DNA of 6,598 nucleotides. Origin: Deltaproteobacteria bacterium (GTDB taxonomy: Bacteria; Desulfobacterota; Desulfuromonadia; Desulfuromonadales; Geothermobacteraceae). The translations under genes were made by a program, and so were the position numbers. Position 1 is the stretch's first letter. Each line of letters opens with the position of its first letter. The notes beneath the pieces are model-generated. The model was not told the DNA's origin, ran no database searches, and saw nothing but the letters and a program-made list of their open reading frames with translations. The DNA lies in contig RFIO01000102.1 in assembly GCA_003695205.1 (NCBI GenBank), positions 1 through 6,598 of the forward strand, read 5' to 3'. Shown in pieces: positions 1 to 5,954 of this stretch.

Positions 1-1
1 C

Positions 2-1009
2 CCGCGGCCGGTGCTCGAAGGGCTGCGCGAGGCCTGCCGGGCGTTGCGCTGGCGGGACGGCTGGCAGGAGGTCTGCGCCGCCGTTGACCTGAGCCACCCG
101 GCGGATATCGGCCAGGCGCGTGCCTTTTTCGAGAACTGGTTCAGCCCGTGGAAGCTGCAGCTTGAGGACGGGACGGACGAGGGGCTGCTGACCGGCTACT
201 ATGTTCCAGATATCCGCGGCAGCAGGGAGCGCGACGCGACCTTTCGCTATCCGGTCTACGGCGTGCCCGATGATCTGCTGGTGGTCGATCTGGCCTCGGT
301 CTATCCTGAACTCGCAGGCTACCGGTTGCGAGGCCGCCTCGACGGGCGCCGTGTCGTCCCCTACTGGGAGCGGCGGGAGATCGACGCCCGTCCGGAGCTG
401 CTTGCCGGGCGCGAACTCTTCTGGGTCTCCGATCCGGTCGAACTCTTTTTTCTGCAGATCCAGGGCTCGGGCCGGGTGGTGCTGCCCGACGGCAGCGGGG
501 TGATGATCAATTACGCCGACCAGAACGGCCACCCCTACAGGTCCATCGGCAAGCTGCTGCTCGAGCGGGGCGCCATGACGCGCGACCAGATGTCGATGCA
601 GAATATCCGCGCCTGGGCGCGCAAGAACCCCGATCAGGTGGACGAACTGCTGGCCGAGAACCCCAGCTACGTCTTCTTCCGCGAACTCGGTCCTGAATGG
701 CACAGCCCGCCGGGGGCCATGGGATTGCCCCTGATCCCCGAGCGTTCCATCGCGGTCGACCGCAAGTACGTGCCACTCGGGGCACCGGTCTGGCTCGACA
801 CCACCTGGCCCATGAGCAGCGCGCCTTTGCGGCGGCTGATGCTCGCCATGGACACCGGCGGGGCCATCAGGGGGAGGGTGCGTGCCGATTTCTTCTGGGG
901 CATGGGGCCTGAAGCCGGGGCGCTGGCGGGTCGCACCCGGCAGACGCTGCGTATGTGGCTGCTGCTGCCGAAGGAAACGGTCCCGACTTCGGTCGAGGAT
1001 GCCCACTGA
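2..1009 (+). CDS. mltA: Membrane-bound lytic murein transglycosylase A (MltA), 5' end cut by window
   Basis: Cleaves the glycan strands of peptidoglycan between MurNAc and GlcNAc, leaving 1,6-anhydro-MurNAc; family members are exported and usually lipid-anchored in the outer membrane. Numbered from the GTG at base 11, family blocks are visible: L-L-T-G-Y-Y-V-P (59-66), L-F-F-L-Q-I-Q-G-S-G (145-154), Y-A-D-Q-N-G-H-P-Y (168-176), and the C-terminal double-psi barrel '3D' domain (about 240-320). In that domain D281 (D-T-G-G) and D293 (A-D-F-F-W-G) are conserved, and D293 aligns with the catalytic Asp308 of mature E. coli MltA. The frame stays open to the left edge, so the true start, export signal and the first part of the protein lie outside the window. 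The GTG at 11 is not a credible start because no signal sequence follows it. Six Ts follow the stop directly, but there is no good terminator hairpin. Confidence 0.93.
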   Translation, partial: PRPVLEGLREACRALRWRDGWQEVCAAVDLSHPADIGQARAFFENWFSPWKLQLEDGTDEGLLTGYYVPDIRGSRERDATFRYPVYGVPDDLLVVDLASVYPELAGYRLRGRLDGRRVVPYWERREIDARPELLAGRELFWVSDPVELFFLQIQGSGRVVLPDGSGVMINYADQNGHPYRSIGKLLLERGAMTRDQMSMQNIRAWARKNPDQVDELLAENPSYVFFRELGPEWHSPPGAMGLPLIPERSIAVDRKYVPLGAPVWLDTTWPMSSAPLRRLMLAMDTGGAIRGRVRADFFWGMGPEAGALAGRTRQTLRMWLLLPKETVPTSVEDAH

Positions 1010-1031
1010 TTTTTTCCGTTGACCACCATTT

Positions 1032-1040
1032 TGCTATTAA
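1032..1040 (+). promoter_or_regulatory. Possible extended -10 promoter for the HDOD gene
   Basis: TGCTATTAA reads as an extended -10 (TG, one base, then TATTAA with 4 of 6 matches to TATAAT). It lies in the 93-base gap between mltA and the HDOD gene. No convincing -35 sits at 16-18 bases upstream. A TTGACC at 1019-1024 is only 10 bases away, which is too close to pair with it. Transcription would start near 1047, giving a leader of about 55 bases. Confidence 0.35.
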
Positions 1041-1089
1041 GTCCAAAGAACGCGGGCCGATAAGTGAGTATCAGTCCCGTAAACCCCAT

Positions 1090-1096
1090 GGAGAGG
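1090..1096 (+). promoter_or_regulatory. Shine-Dalgarno site that decides the HDOD start
   Basis: GGAGAGG ends 6 bases before the ATG at 1103. The upstream in-frame GTG (1064) and ATG (1088) have no comparable site, so this element supports the start at 1103. Confidence 0.7.
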
Positions 1097-1102
1097 TGTT
1101 CG

Positions 1103-1960
1103 ATGGAAAACAGGGAACTTCAGGTCGTGGTTCAGGCTGTCGGAGATCTGCCGCCCATGCCGATTGTGGCCGTCAAGGTTCTCGAGCAGTTGCAGAAGCC
1201 GGACACCACCGCGGAAAAACTGGCAGGGATCATCTCCAGCGACCAGGCGGTTTCGGCCCGGGTGCTGAAAATCGCCAACTCCTCCTTCTACAGCCTGCGC
1301 CGCAAGGTGACCACCCTTGAGCACGCCATTGTCATTCTCGGTGAAAAGACTCTCAAGAGTCTGGTGCTGGCAGCCAGCCTCAAGGGGATCAACAAGTCCT
1401 TCGGCCTGATGGAGAAGATGCTCTGGGAGGATTCTCTCGGCTGTGCCATCGGGTCGCGCATGACCGCGGTCTGGCTGCACGGTGCCGACCCGGAGGAAGC
1501 CTTCGTCGCCGGACTGTTCCGGCACATCGGGCGCATGGTGCTCAACAACCACGACCCCGAGGCGTTTCGCAAGGTGGTCGAGGCGGTCTACAACGGGGAA
1601 GGGTCGGAGGAGGAACTGGAAACCCTCTTCTTCCCGTACGGCCATGCCGAAGTCGGCGAGGCGGTTCTGAACAAGTGGAACTTTTCCGAGGATCTGACCC
1701 AGGTGGCCCGCTGGCATCATGACCTGACCGGTGTCGATCCGGTCGAATCGCCCGAACGCTACCGGCTGGTGGCCACGGTCCAGTTTGCCGATGCCATGGT
1801 CAGCCGACTCGGTATCGGCCGGCGCGAGCCGGATGAAAGTGTCGACCTGCTCAGTCTGCCCAGCGCCAGCGCGCTTGGTCTCGATCCCGACCAGACTGGC
1901 CAGCTGGTCGAGGAGTTCCGCAGCTTCTTCGAAAAGGAGCGCAGCACCTTCCTCGGCTAG
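1103..1960 (+). CDS. HDOD-domain signalling/regulatory protein
   Basis: A 285-residue protein made almost wholly of an HDOD domain, an HD-superfamily fold without proven hydrolase activity that is found in bacterial signalling proteins. The opening L-P-P-M-P (16-20), the S-D-Q-A-V-S-A-R-V-L-K-I-A-N-S-S-F-Y stretch (46-63) and H-A-I-V-I-L-G (74-80) are typical of the family. So are G-H-A-E-V-G (180-185) and W-H-H-D (204-207). Where many relatives have an H-D pair (A-G-L-L-H-D-I-G), this one reads A-G-L-F-R-H-I-G (136-143), so the metal-binding pair is absent and catalysis is unlikely. There is no receiver, GGDEF, EAL or membrane segment, so it is a cytoplasmic stand-alone copy whose input and target cannot be read from the sequence. 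The start was chosen at 1103 because GGAGAGG precedes it; GTG 1064 would add 13 residues outside the domain. Its likely own promoter is weak. Confidence 0.88.
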   Translation: MENRELQVVVQAVGDLPPMPIVAVKVLEQLQKPDTTAEKLAGIISSDQAVSARVLKIANSSFYSLRRKVTTLEHAIVILGEKTLKSLVLAASLKGINKSFGLMEKMLWEDSLGCAIGSRMTAVWLHGADPEEAFVAGLFRHIGRMVLNNHDPEAFRKVVEAVYNGEGSEEELETLFFPYGHAEVGEAVLNKWNFSEDLTQVARWHHDLTGVDPVESPERYRLVATVQFADAMVSRLGIGRREPDESVDLLSLPSASALGLDPDQTGQLVEEFRSFFEKERSTFLG

Positions 1961-2012
1961 CCAGCCCGGGCTGTGGCCTGTCACCCTGAACGAACCCTGA
2001 CGCCGGATCCGA

Positions 2013-2021
2013 TGCTATACT
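2013..2021 (+). promoter_or_regulatory. Extended -10 promoter placing the transcript start at the yqgE ATG
   Basis: TGCTATACT is a good extended -10 (TG, one base, TATACT with 5 of 6 matches). No recognisable -35 is present, which an extended -10 tolerates. The expected start point, about 7 bases downstream, falls at or next to the ATG at 2028. The mRNA could therefore be leaderless, which fits the lack of a Shine-Dalgarno sequence. Confidence 0.4.
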
Positions 2022-2027
2022 GGCAGC

Positions 2028-2636
2028 ATGATCCGGCGCTTCTGTCTTCTCATCCTTTTCATCTCCAGTCTGCCGGTCCCCGCGGCGGCGCTGGAACCGG
2101 CCGTCGGGCGTCTGCTGGTGGCAGCCGACACCATGGCAGATGTCCGGTTCCGGGAAACGGTTATCCTTCTGGTGCGTCATGACGCCGGCGGCACCCTTGG
2201 CCTGGTTCTGAACCATCCTTCGCAGCTGCCGTTGGCTGAGGCCATTCGGGGAACCGACCTGTTTCGGGAGCGTGGTGACCTGCTTTGGCTGGGCGGACCG
2301 GTTTCGCCGGGGCGCGCCCTGGTGCTGACCGGCAGCAGAAATGTCGAGGGGCGGGACATTCTTCCCGGGGTACGGGCCACCGGGATCAGGGAACTTGTCG
2401 AGGCGTTGAACCGGGGCGGACAGGTTGATCCCTTCAGGGTCTTTGCCGGCCATGCCGGCTGGGCACCGGGGCAGCTGGCCGGAGAAGTTGCCCGCGGCGA
2501 CTGGCGGGTGCGGCCCGCGACGGCGGAGCTGGTGTTCGGAGATGCCGGAACCCTCTGGCGTCAACTGTCGGATGAGGCGAGACCGGTCCTTGCTCTCAGA
2601 CGGACTTTCCCCGGCGAACCAGCTGTACGCCCCTGA
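2028..2636 (+). CDS. YqgE/AlgH family protein with N-terminal signal peptide
   Basis: A 202-residue member of the YqgE/AlgH (DUF179) family; the biochemical role of the family is not established. Family features are the opening G-R-L-L-V-A-A (27-33), R-F-R-E-T-V-I-L-L (40-48), G-T-L-G-L-V-L-N (55-62), L-G-G-P-V (88-92), F-A-G-H-A-G-W-A-P-G-Q-L (139-150) and G-D-W-R-V (157-161). Most members are cytoplasmic and begin close to the first of these blocks. This one has about 22 extra residues that look like a Sec signal: basic R-R at 3-4, a hydrophobic run from 5 to about 17, and an A-A-A cleavage region at 19-21. Export to the periplasm is inferred. No ribosome-binding site precedes the ATG, but an extended -10 does. 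No alternative ATG or GTG lies between the signal and the domain, so the start looks right. The 3' end overlaps the convergent minus-strand gene by 41 bp. Confidence 0.88.
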   Translation: MIRRFCLLILFISSLPVPAAALEPAVGRLLVAADTMADVRFRETVILLVRHDAGGTLGLVLNHPSQLPLAEAIRGTDLFRERGDLLWLGGPVSPGRALVLTGSRNVEGRDILPGVRATGIRELVEALNRGGQVDPFRVFAGHAGWAPGQLAGEVARGDWRVRPATAELVFGDAGTLWRQLSDEARPVLALRRTFPGEPAVRP

Positions 2637-3204
2637 CGAGGCCGGTCAGACCCACGACCAGAAAGAACAGGCCACGCCAGCGTGGCGGCTGTTTGCCTTC
2701 ACTGATGAAGATGACCTGGTCATCGACCTCCAGCCCCAGTTCCCGGGCCAGTTGCGTCAGCCGGTCGCGGTTGCCGGAGGCGATCAGCCCTCCCACCACC
2801 ATACCCGTCACCGTCCGCCGGGGATAGAATCGATCCCGGTTGGCCTCAAGGTAGGCCCGGCGCTCCTTCTCGGTGTCGAAGCCGAAAGCCCACTTTTGCA
2901 TCAGATTCATGATCTCAGGGTCGCGTGTTTCGACCAGGACGCGTAGCCTGCGGTCCGACAGGTCGTCTCGCAGCGGCACCAGGAAGGCCTCCAGTTCGAT
3001 GGTGCCGCTGGTAGATATCGCTTCCGGCAGATCGAAAATCCCCCCTTCAATCCTCAGCCACTCGCGCGGGGCGCGTCCCTGCTGCAAATCGGCGATTCCG
3101 ATTGACAAAGGACTCGGATTGCTGATCCAGAGTTTCAGGTCGTGCAGTCCCAGCAGGGTCAGGACCAGGGAGACAGCCAGTAGGGTGAAACGGAAACGGT
3201 TCAT
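2596..3204 (-). CDS. Uncharacterised membrane protein with two end-placed helices
   Basis: A 202-residue protein I do not recognise. A hydrophobic helix near the N-terminus (about 6-26) and a second near the C-terminus (about 177-194) bracket roughly 150 polar residues. That middle part looks folded: a beta-like region (50-93), a charged helical stretch around E112-R126, then a G-M-V-V-G-G-L-I segment (134-141). A basic tail (R-R-G-K) suggests a cytoplasmic C-terminus, which would place the middle domain outside the membrane. The layout resembles SURF1-type proteins, but I see no shared motif. The start at 3204 has no clear Shine-Dalgarno sequence. A GTG at 3237 is in frame and preceded by GGGAGGGGG, but both lie inside the terminator hairpin of the upstream gene and would add a proline-rich, non-membrane leader, so it was not chosen. 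The gene lies on the same strand just after the acetate symporter gene and overlaps yqgE at its 3' end. Confidence 0.72.
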   Translation of the reverse strand: MNRFRFTLLAVSLVLTLLGLHDLKLWISNPSPLSIGIADLQQGRAPREWLRIEGGIFDLPEAISTSGTIELEAFLVPLRDDLSDRRLRVLVETRDPEIMNLMQKWAFGFDTEKERRAYLEANRDRFYPRRTVTGMVVGGLIASGNRDRLTQLARELGLEVDDQVIFISEGKQPPRWRGLFFLVVGLTGLVRGVQLVRRGKSV

Positions 3205-3215
3205 AAGGCGATGAT

Positions 3216-3251
3216 CCAAAAATGGAGGGGGTACCACAAGGTACCCCCTCC
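3216..3251 (-). terminator. Strong intrinsic terminator after the acetate symporter gene
   Basis: On the minus strand a perfect 12-bp stem (GGAGGGGGTACC at 3251-3240 pairing with GGTACCCCCTCC at 3235-3224) closes a TTGT loop. ATTTTTGG follows, giving five Us. It begins 26 bases after the symporter stop codon. The next gene's ATG lies 11 bases beyond the element, so the hairpin also sits in that gene's immediate leader. Confidence 0.85.
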
Positions 3252-3277
3252 CGGGCAGTCAGTCAGGGTTGCTGGTC

Positions 3278-5218
3278 TCAGGCGCCGGCGGTTTCGGCGG
3301 CATCCTCGGTCACGGCCGATTTCTGCGTCAGCAGCGAGACGATGATCAGGGCCAGGAAACTGGCCGGGATGGAGATCAGGGCCGGGCTGTTGAAGCTGAT
3401 TGGCGCGTCCTGGGGCAACAGGCCGTAGCGTACCCACATATCCGGCGAGACCAGGATCAGACCGAGAGCTGAGGTCAGGCCGACCAGGATCGAGGCGGCT
3501 ACCCCCTGGGCGGTGGTCTTCTTCCAGAACAGGATCATCAGGATCGCCGGCAGGTTGGCGCTCGCCGCCACGGCAAAGGCCCAGCCGACCAGGAAGGAGA
3601 CGTTCATTCCCTCGAAGACAATGCCGAGGTAGATGGCGATGCAGCCGATCACCAGGGCGGAGATCTTGCCGGCCAGCACCTTGCCCTTGTCGGTCATCTT
3701 CATGCCGAGGAAGTTGTCCATCAGATCGTGGGCGATGGCTCCCGACGAGGCGACGATCAGGCCCGAGACAGTACCGAGTACCGTCGAAAAGGCAATGGAC
3801 GAGATGATCGCGAACAGCACCACGCCGAAGGACAGCGCCAGCAGAGGCGCGCTCATGTTGTTGTCGGTCAGGTTGATGACGCCGTTGGTCATGGCGCCGA
3901 TGCCCATGAACAGGGTCAGAACGTAGAAAAAGCCGATGGCGGCGATGCCGACGATGGTTGACTTGCGCGCCGCGGCCTGGCTCGGCACCGTGTAGTAGCG
4001 GATCAGGATGTGGGGCAGGGCGGCGGTGCCGCAGAACAGCGCCAGCATCAGCGAGATGAAGTTGAACTTCTGGGTGCCGGTGGCGTTGTCGACCTTGAAC
4101 TTCAGACCGGGGCGAAGCATGCGGGCACCGGGGGTAGGCTTCTGGTAGAAGACGGTGGTGGTAACATCCCCTTCCTTGACGTAGGCCTTGCCCCAGAGCA
4201 CAATCGTCGAATCCTTCAGGGCGGACAGGTAGGCGAGGGGGCCGACGGGACCGGTTTCTGCCACCGCCTTGCCGTCAACCTTCAACTCTTTGATATGGCC
4301 GACCGGGAAAAACTTGCCGGCGTGCTTGTCGGCGCCGTTGTAGAGCTTGGTGCCGTCAGGCAGCTTGGTCATGGTGAGGGCTTCTTCCAGTTCGATCCCT
4401 TCCGGCGTCTGCAGGACTCTCCAGACGCTTGATTCATCCCCTTTGGTCAGCTTGACGAAGCCGGCCTTGCCGTAGGGGGTCTGCTGCCAGTTGGCCACCG
4501 GGGCATAGCCGGGCACGCTCAGGGTGCCGGATTCATCGACGCTGGCCTGCAGGTTCTGGAACTGGTGGTAGGCCTTGCGCCCTCCGGCATCCGGCTGGGT
4601 AGTCAGGCCACGGGTCAGCACGCCGACCACGACGATGGTGGTGAAAACCAGCAACAGGGCCCCCTTGAAGAACTGCACGTAGGTGGTCGAGGCCATGCCG
4701 GCGGTGGCGACGATGATGGTCACGACGATGCCGACGATGACCACGCCGACCCAGTGGGGCATACCGAGCAGCGGCTGGACCAGCACACCGGCACCGACCA
4801 TCTGCGGGATCAGGTAGAAGACCGAGATCGCCAGGGTCGAGATGGCGGCCATCAGCTGGATGCCCTTGGAGTTGAACTTGGAGTCAAGGGCGTCGGTGAA
4901 GGTGTACTTGCCGAGGCGTTTCATCGGCTCGGCCACCAGGAACAGGGCGACCATCCAGCCGGCGAGGTAGCCGATGGAATACATCCAGCCGTCGTAGCCG
5001 GCGGTGGCGATCATGCCGCAGATGCCGAGAAACGAGGCGGCGGACAGGTAATCGCCGGCGAAGGCGATGCCGTTGGTGAACCAGTGAATCTGGCCGCCGG
5101 CGGCATAGTAGCCGGCGGCTGACGTGGTGCGGCGGGCCAGGTAGAAGGACAACCCGAGCACGAAGAGGACAAAGGTGATGAACAGTCCGATGGCCAGCGG
5201 TGACTGCGCGTAAATCAT
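3278..5218 (-). CDS. actP: Cation/acetate symporter (ActP-type, SSS family) with large loop insertion
   Basis: An inner-membrane carrier of the solute:sodium symporter family that takes up acetate with a cation. The match to E. coli ActP runs along most of the chain: Y-Y-A-A-G-G-Q-I (37-44), A-G-D-Y-L-S-A-A-S-F-L-G-I (54-66), G-K-Y-T-F-T-D (103-109), Y-L-I-P-Q-M-V-G-A-G (135-144), F-C-G-T-A-A-L-P-H-I-L-I-R-Y-Y-T-V (395-411) and F-S-T-V-L-G-T-V-S-G-L (477-487). Later blocks include S-S-G-A-I-A-H-D-L (491-499) and V-G-W-A-F-A-V-A-A-S-A-N-L-P (544-557). At 646 residues it is about 100 longer than the E. coli protein. The excess lies between helix 6 (ending near 203) and the helix starting near 386, predicted outside the membrane. 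The start is certain: GAGGAGGAG (5222-5230) lies just upstream and overlaps the DUF485 stop codon, suggesting coupled translation. Substrate preference within the short-chain acids is inferred from similarity. Confidence 0.9.
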   Translation of the reverse strand: MIYAQSPLAIGLFITFVLFVLGLSFYLARRTTSAAGYYAAGGQIHWFTNGIAFAGDYLSAASFLGICGMIATAGYDGWMYSIGYLAGWMVALFLVAEPMKRLGKYTFTDALDSKFNSKGIQLMAAISTLAISVFYLIPQMVGAGVLVQPLLGMPHWVGVVIVGIVVTIIVATAGMASTTYVQFFKGALLLVFTTIVVVGVLTRGLTTQPDAGGRKAYHQFQNLQASVDESGTLSVPGYAPVANWQQTPYGKAGFVKLTKGDESSVWRVLQTPEGIELEEALTMTKLPDGTKLYNGADKHAGKFFPVGHIKELKVDGKAVAETGPVGPLAYLSALKDSTIVLWGKAYVKEGDVTTTVFYQKPTPGARMLRPGLKFKVDNATGTQKFNFISLMLALFCGTAALPHILIRYYTVPSQAAARKSTIVGIAAIGFFYVLTLFMGIGAMTNGVINLTDNNMSAPLLALSFGVVLFAIISSIAFSTVLGTVSGLIVASSGAIAHDLMDNFLGMKMTDKGKVLAGKISALVIGCIAIYLGIVFEGMNVSFLVGWAFAVAASANLPAILMILFWKKTTAQGVAASILVGLTSALGLILVSPDMWVRYGLLPQDAPISFNSPALISIPASFLALIIVSLLTQKSAVTEDAAETAGA

Positions 5219-5228
5219 GGTCTCCTCC

Positions 5229-5495
5229 TCAGCGATTCAGGCGGGCTTCGGCCGCGTTGCACATACGGTTGTAGATGACGGCCAGAACAAGGGCGAAGAC
5301 AATCAGGAAAAAGCCGTAAAGGACGGCCAGGGTCTGCCCTGCGACAATGGTCTGCATCAGCGACGGTTTGACCGCGTTGATACCGACGAAGACGGCGTAG
5401 CTGAGGGTGTAGACGATGAACATGATGATGCCCAGTCGGGTCTTGTAGCCGGACGCGTTATCCTTGCCCAGCTTGACGGCGGGTCCGTGTCCCAT
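5229..5495 (-). CDS. DUF485 small membrane protein, partner of the acetate symporter
   Basis: An 88-residue protein with two hydrophobic helices (about 21-40 and 52-74) and short polar ends. It matches the DUF485 family, of which E. coli YjcH, encoded just upstream of actP, is the best-known member. The molecular role of the family is unclear; the constant pairing with acetate symporters suggests help in assembly or activity. It is first in the operon, and its stop is 10 bases before the symporter ATG. The start at 5495 is set by GGAGGAG eight bases upstream. The frame stays open further up to an ATG at 5585, but the added 30 residues are Arg-rich, have no Shine-Dalgarno sequence and cross the leader. 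Confidence 0.87.
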   Translation of the reverse strand: MGHGPAVKLGKDNASGYKTRLGIIMFIVYTLSYAVFVGINAVKPSLMQTIVAGQTLAVLYGFFLIVFALVLAVIYNRMCNAAEARLNR

Positions 5496-5503
5496 GATGA
5501 ATT

Positions 5504-5510
5504 CTCCTCC
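5504..5510 (-). promoter_or_regulatory. Shine-Dalgarno site fixing the DUF485 start
   Basis: GGAGGAG on the minus strand lies 8 bases before the ATG at 5495. It decides against the longer in-frame version that begins at 5585. Confidence 0.75.
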
Positions 5511-5592
5511 TTGCAGATGTTGACGTTCTCTCCTCGATACGCGGCCGACGGGGCGCGCCATCCAACCGGCGACCGCGACTATCATGAAACGA

Positions 5593-5652
5593 TACCAAGG
5601 TGTGTGGATTATTTACCAAAAGTGTATGGTAAAAAATCACCGTTCTTGGGTA
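5593..5652 (-). promoter_or_regulatory. Four-part symmetric TACC/GGTA array in the acetate operon leader (candidate operator)
   Basis: Four short cores are arranged with exact mirror symmetry about 5622.5: TACC at 5593-5596 and 5614-5617, GGTA at 5628-5631 and 5649-5652. The spacings are 21, 14 and 21 bases, so the outer steps equal two helical turns. The inner pair extends to TTTACCA-N8-TGGTAAA (5612-5633). On the minus strand ATTTTTTACC occurs twice at the 21-base spacing. The array begins just past the predicted transcript start near 5660, a typical position for repressor roadblock. The same bases could also pair in the RNA as a two-part hairpin (inner 7-bp stem, outer stem with one bulged C). 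Which of the two acts, if either, is not shown by the sequence. Confidence 0.5.
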
Positions 5653-5666
5653 AAAAATTTCCGGAC

Positions 5667-5694
5667 ATAATACGGTGTTCTAAATTTGTGTCAA
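5667..5694 (-). promoter_or_regulatory. Sigma-70 promoter of the DUF485-actP operon
   Basis: On the minus strand there is a perfect TTGACA (5694-5689), a 16-base spacer and TATTAT (5672-5667, 5 of 6 matches). It lies within an AT-rich stretch (about 5581-5760). The transcript would start near 5660, leaving a leader of about 165 bases before the DUF485 ATG. Confidence 0.7.
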
Positions 5695-5764
5695 TAGGAT
5701 TTTTTCTCAAAAACTTTTGTTTCGCAGGAAAAAACGAATAGCGTATACGGTTTTGTCTTGAGAT

Positions 5765-5780
5765 TGCCCGGAACTGGGCA
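5765..5780. repeat. Short inverted repeat TGCCC-N6-GGGCA
   Basis: TGCCC (5765-5769) and GGGCA (5776-5780) are perfect inverted arms around a 6-base centre. The site lies about 70 bases upstream of the acetate-operon -35 and about 90 bases upstream of the plus-strand -35. It could be a protein-binding site between the two divergent promoters. Arms this short are also expected by chance in GC-rich DNA. Confidence 0.3.
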
Positions 5781-5870
5781 GATTCGCGAGACCGTGTTTT
5801 ATCTTTTCTGGGAAAACGTTAGAAGAAGGGTATGGTCCGGCCCGCGTCCCGGCAGGAAGTTGAATTTCGG

Positions 5871-5898
5871 TTGCCCTGCAGCGGCACCGTGCTATGCT
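5871..5898 (+). promoter_or_regulatory. Promoter of the DUF4177-like gene
   Basis: TTGCCC (5871-5876, 4 of 6 matches to TTGACA) is followed by a 16-base spacer and TATGCT (5893-5898), which carries the extended -10 TG at 5890-5891. The start point would be near 5905, about 50 bases before the ATG. Confidence 0.45.
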
Positions 5899-5954
5899 CG
5901 GGCGCATACGGACCGCCCTGCCGGTGGCCGGGAAGGTGAAGACTGGGAGTCGCC

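Larger units (their letters stand above)
5496..5954. other. Non-coding intergenic control region
   Basis: These 459 bases lie between the divergent DUF485 and DUF4177-like genes. I see no convincing gene in them; the open frames crossing the region lack family features or ribosome-binding sites. The part from about 5581 to 5760 is clearly AT-rich against GC-rich flanks. It holds the acetate-operon promoter and symmetric array on the minus side, an inverted repeat at 5765-5780, and a plus-strand promoter at 5871-5898. Confidence 0.8.

Noticed and set aside
984..1015. Terminator after mltA: CGAC-TTCG-GTCG hairpin followed by six Ts
   Set aside because: The stem is only 4 bp and the T-tract starts 14 bases after it, so the layout is not that of an intrinsic terminator.
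1019..1040. TTGACC (1019-1024) paired with TATTAA (1035-1040) as a full sigma-70 promoter
   Set aside because: The spacer is only 10 bases, too short for a working -35/-10 pair; only the extended -10 was kept, with low confidence.
1955..1978. Palindrome CAGCCCGGGCTG (1962-1973) and a larger imperfect hairpin just after the HDOD stop
   Set aside because: No T-tract follows and the perfect part has almost no loop. GC-rich palindromes of this size are not rare in such DNA.
3205..3237. GTG start at 3237 for the two-helix membrane protein
   Set aside because: It would put a proline-rich leader before the first helix, and its ribosome-binding site is buried in the 12-bp terminator stem. It is kept only as a regulatory possibility.
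4565..5122. Long His/Gly/Asp-rich open frame on the plus strand inside actP
   Set aside because: It is the antisense shadow of a GC-rich membrane-protein gene, with low-complexity composition and no family features.
5496..5585. Longer DUF485 protein starting at the ATG at 5585
   Set aside because: It has no ribosome-binding site, the extra 30 residues are unlike the family, and a strong GGAGGAG precedes the ATG at 5495.
5883..5897. Possible sigma-54 promoter (GGCAC...TATGC)
   Set aside because: The GG and GC pairs are separated by 11 bases rather than the required 10, and the -12 part does not read TTGCA. The sigma-70 extended -10 reading fits better.
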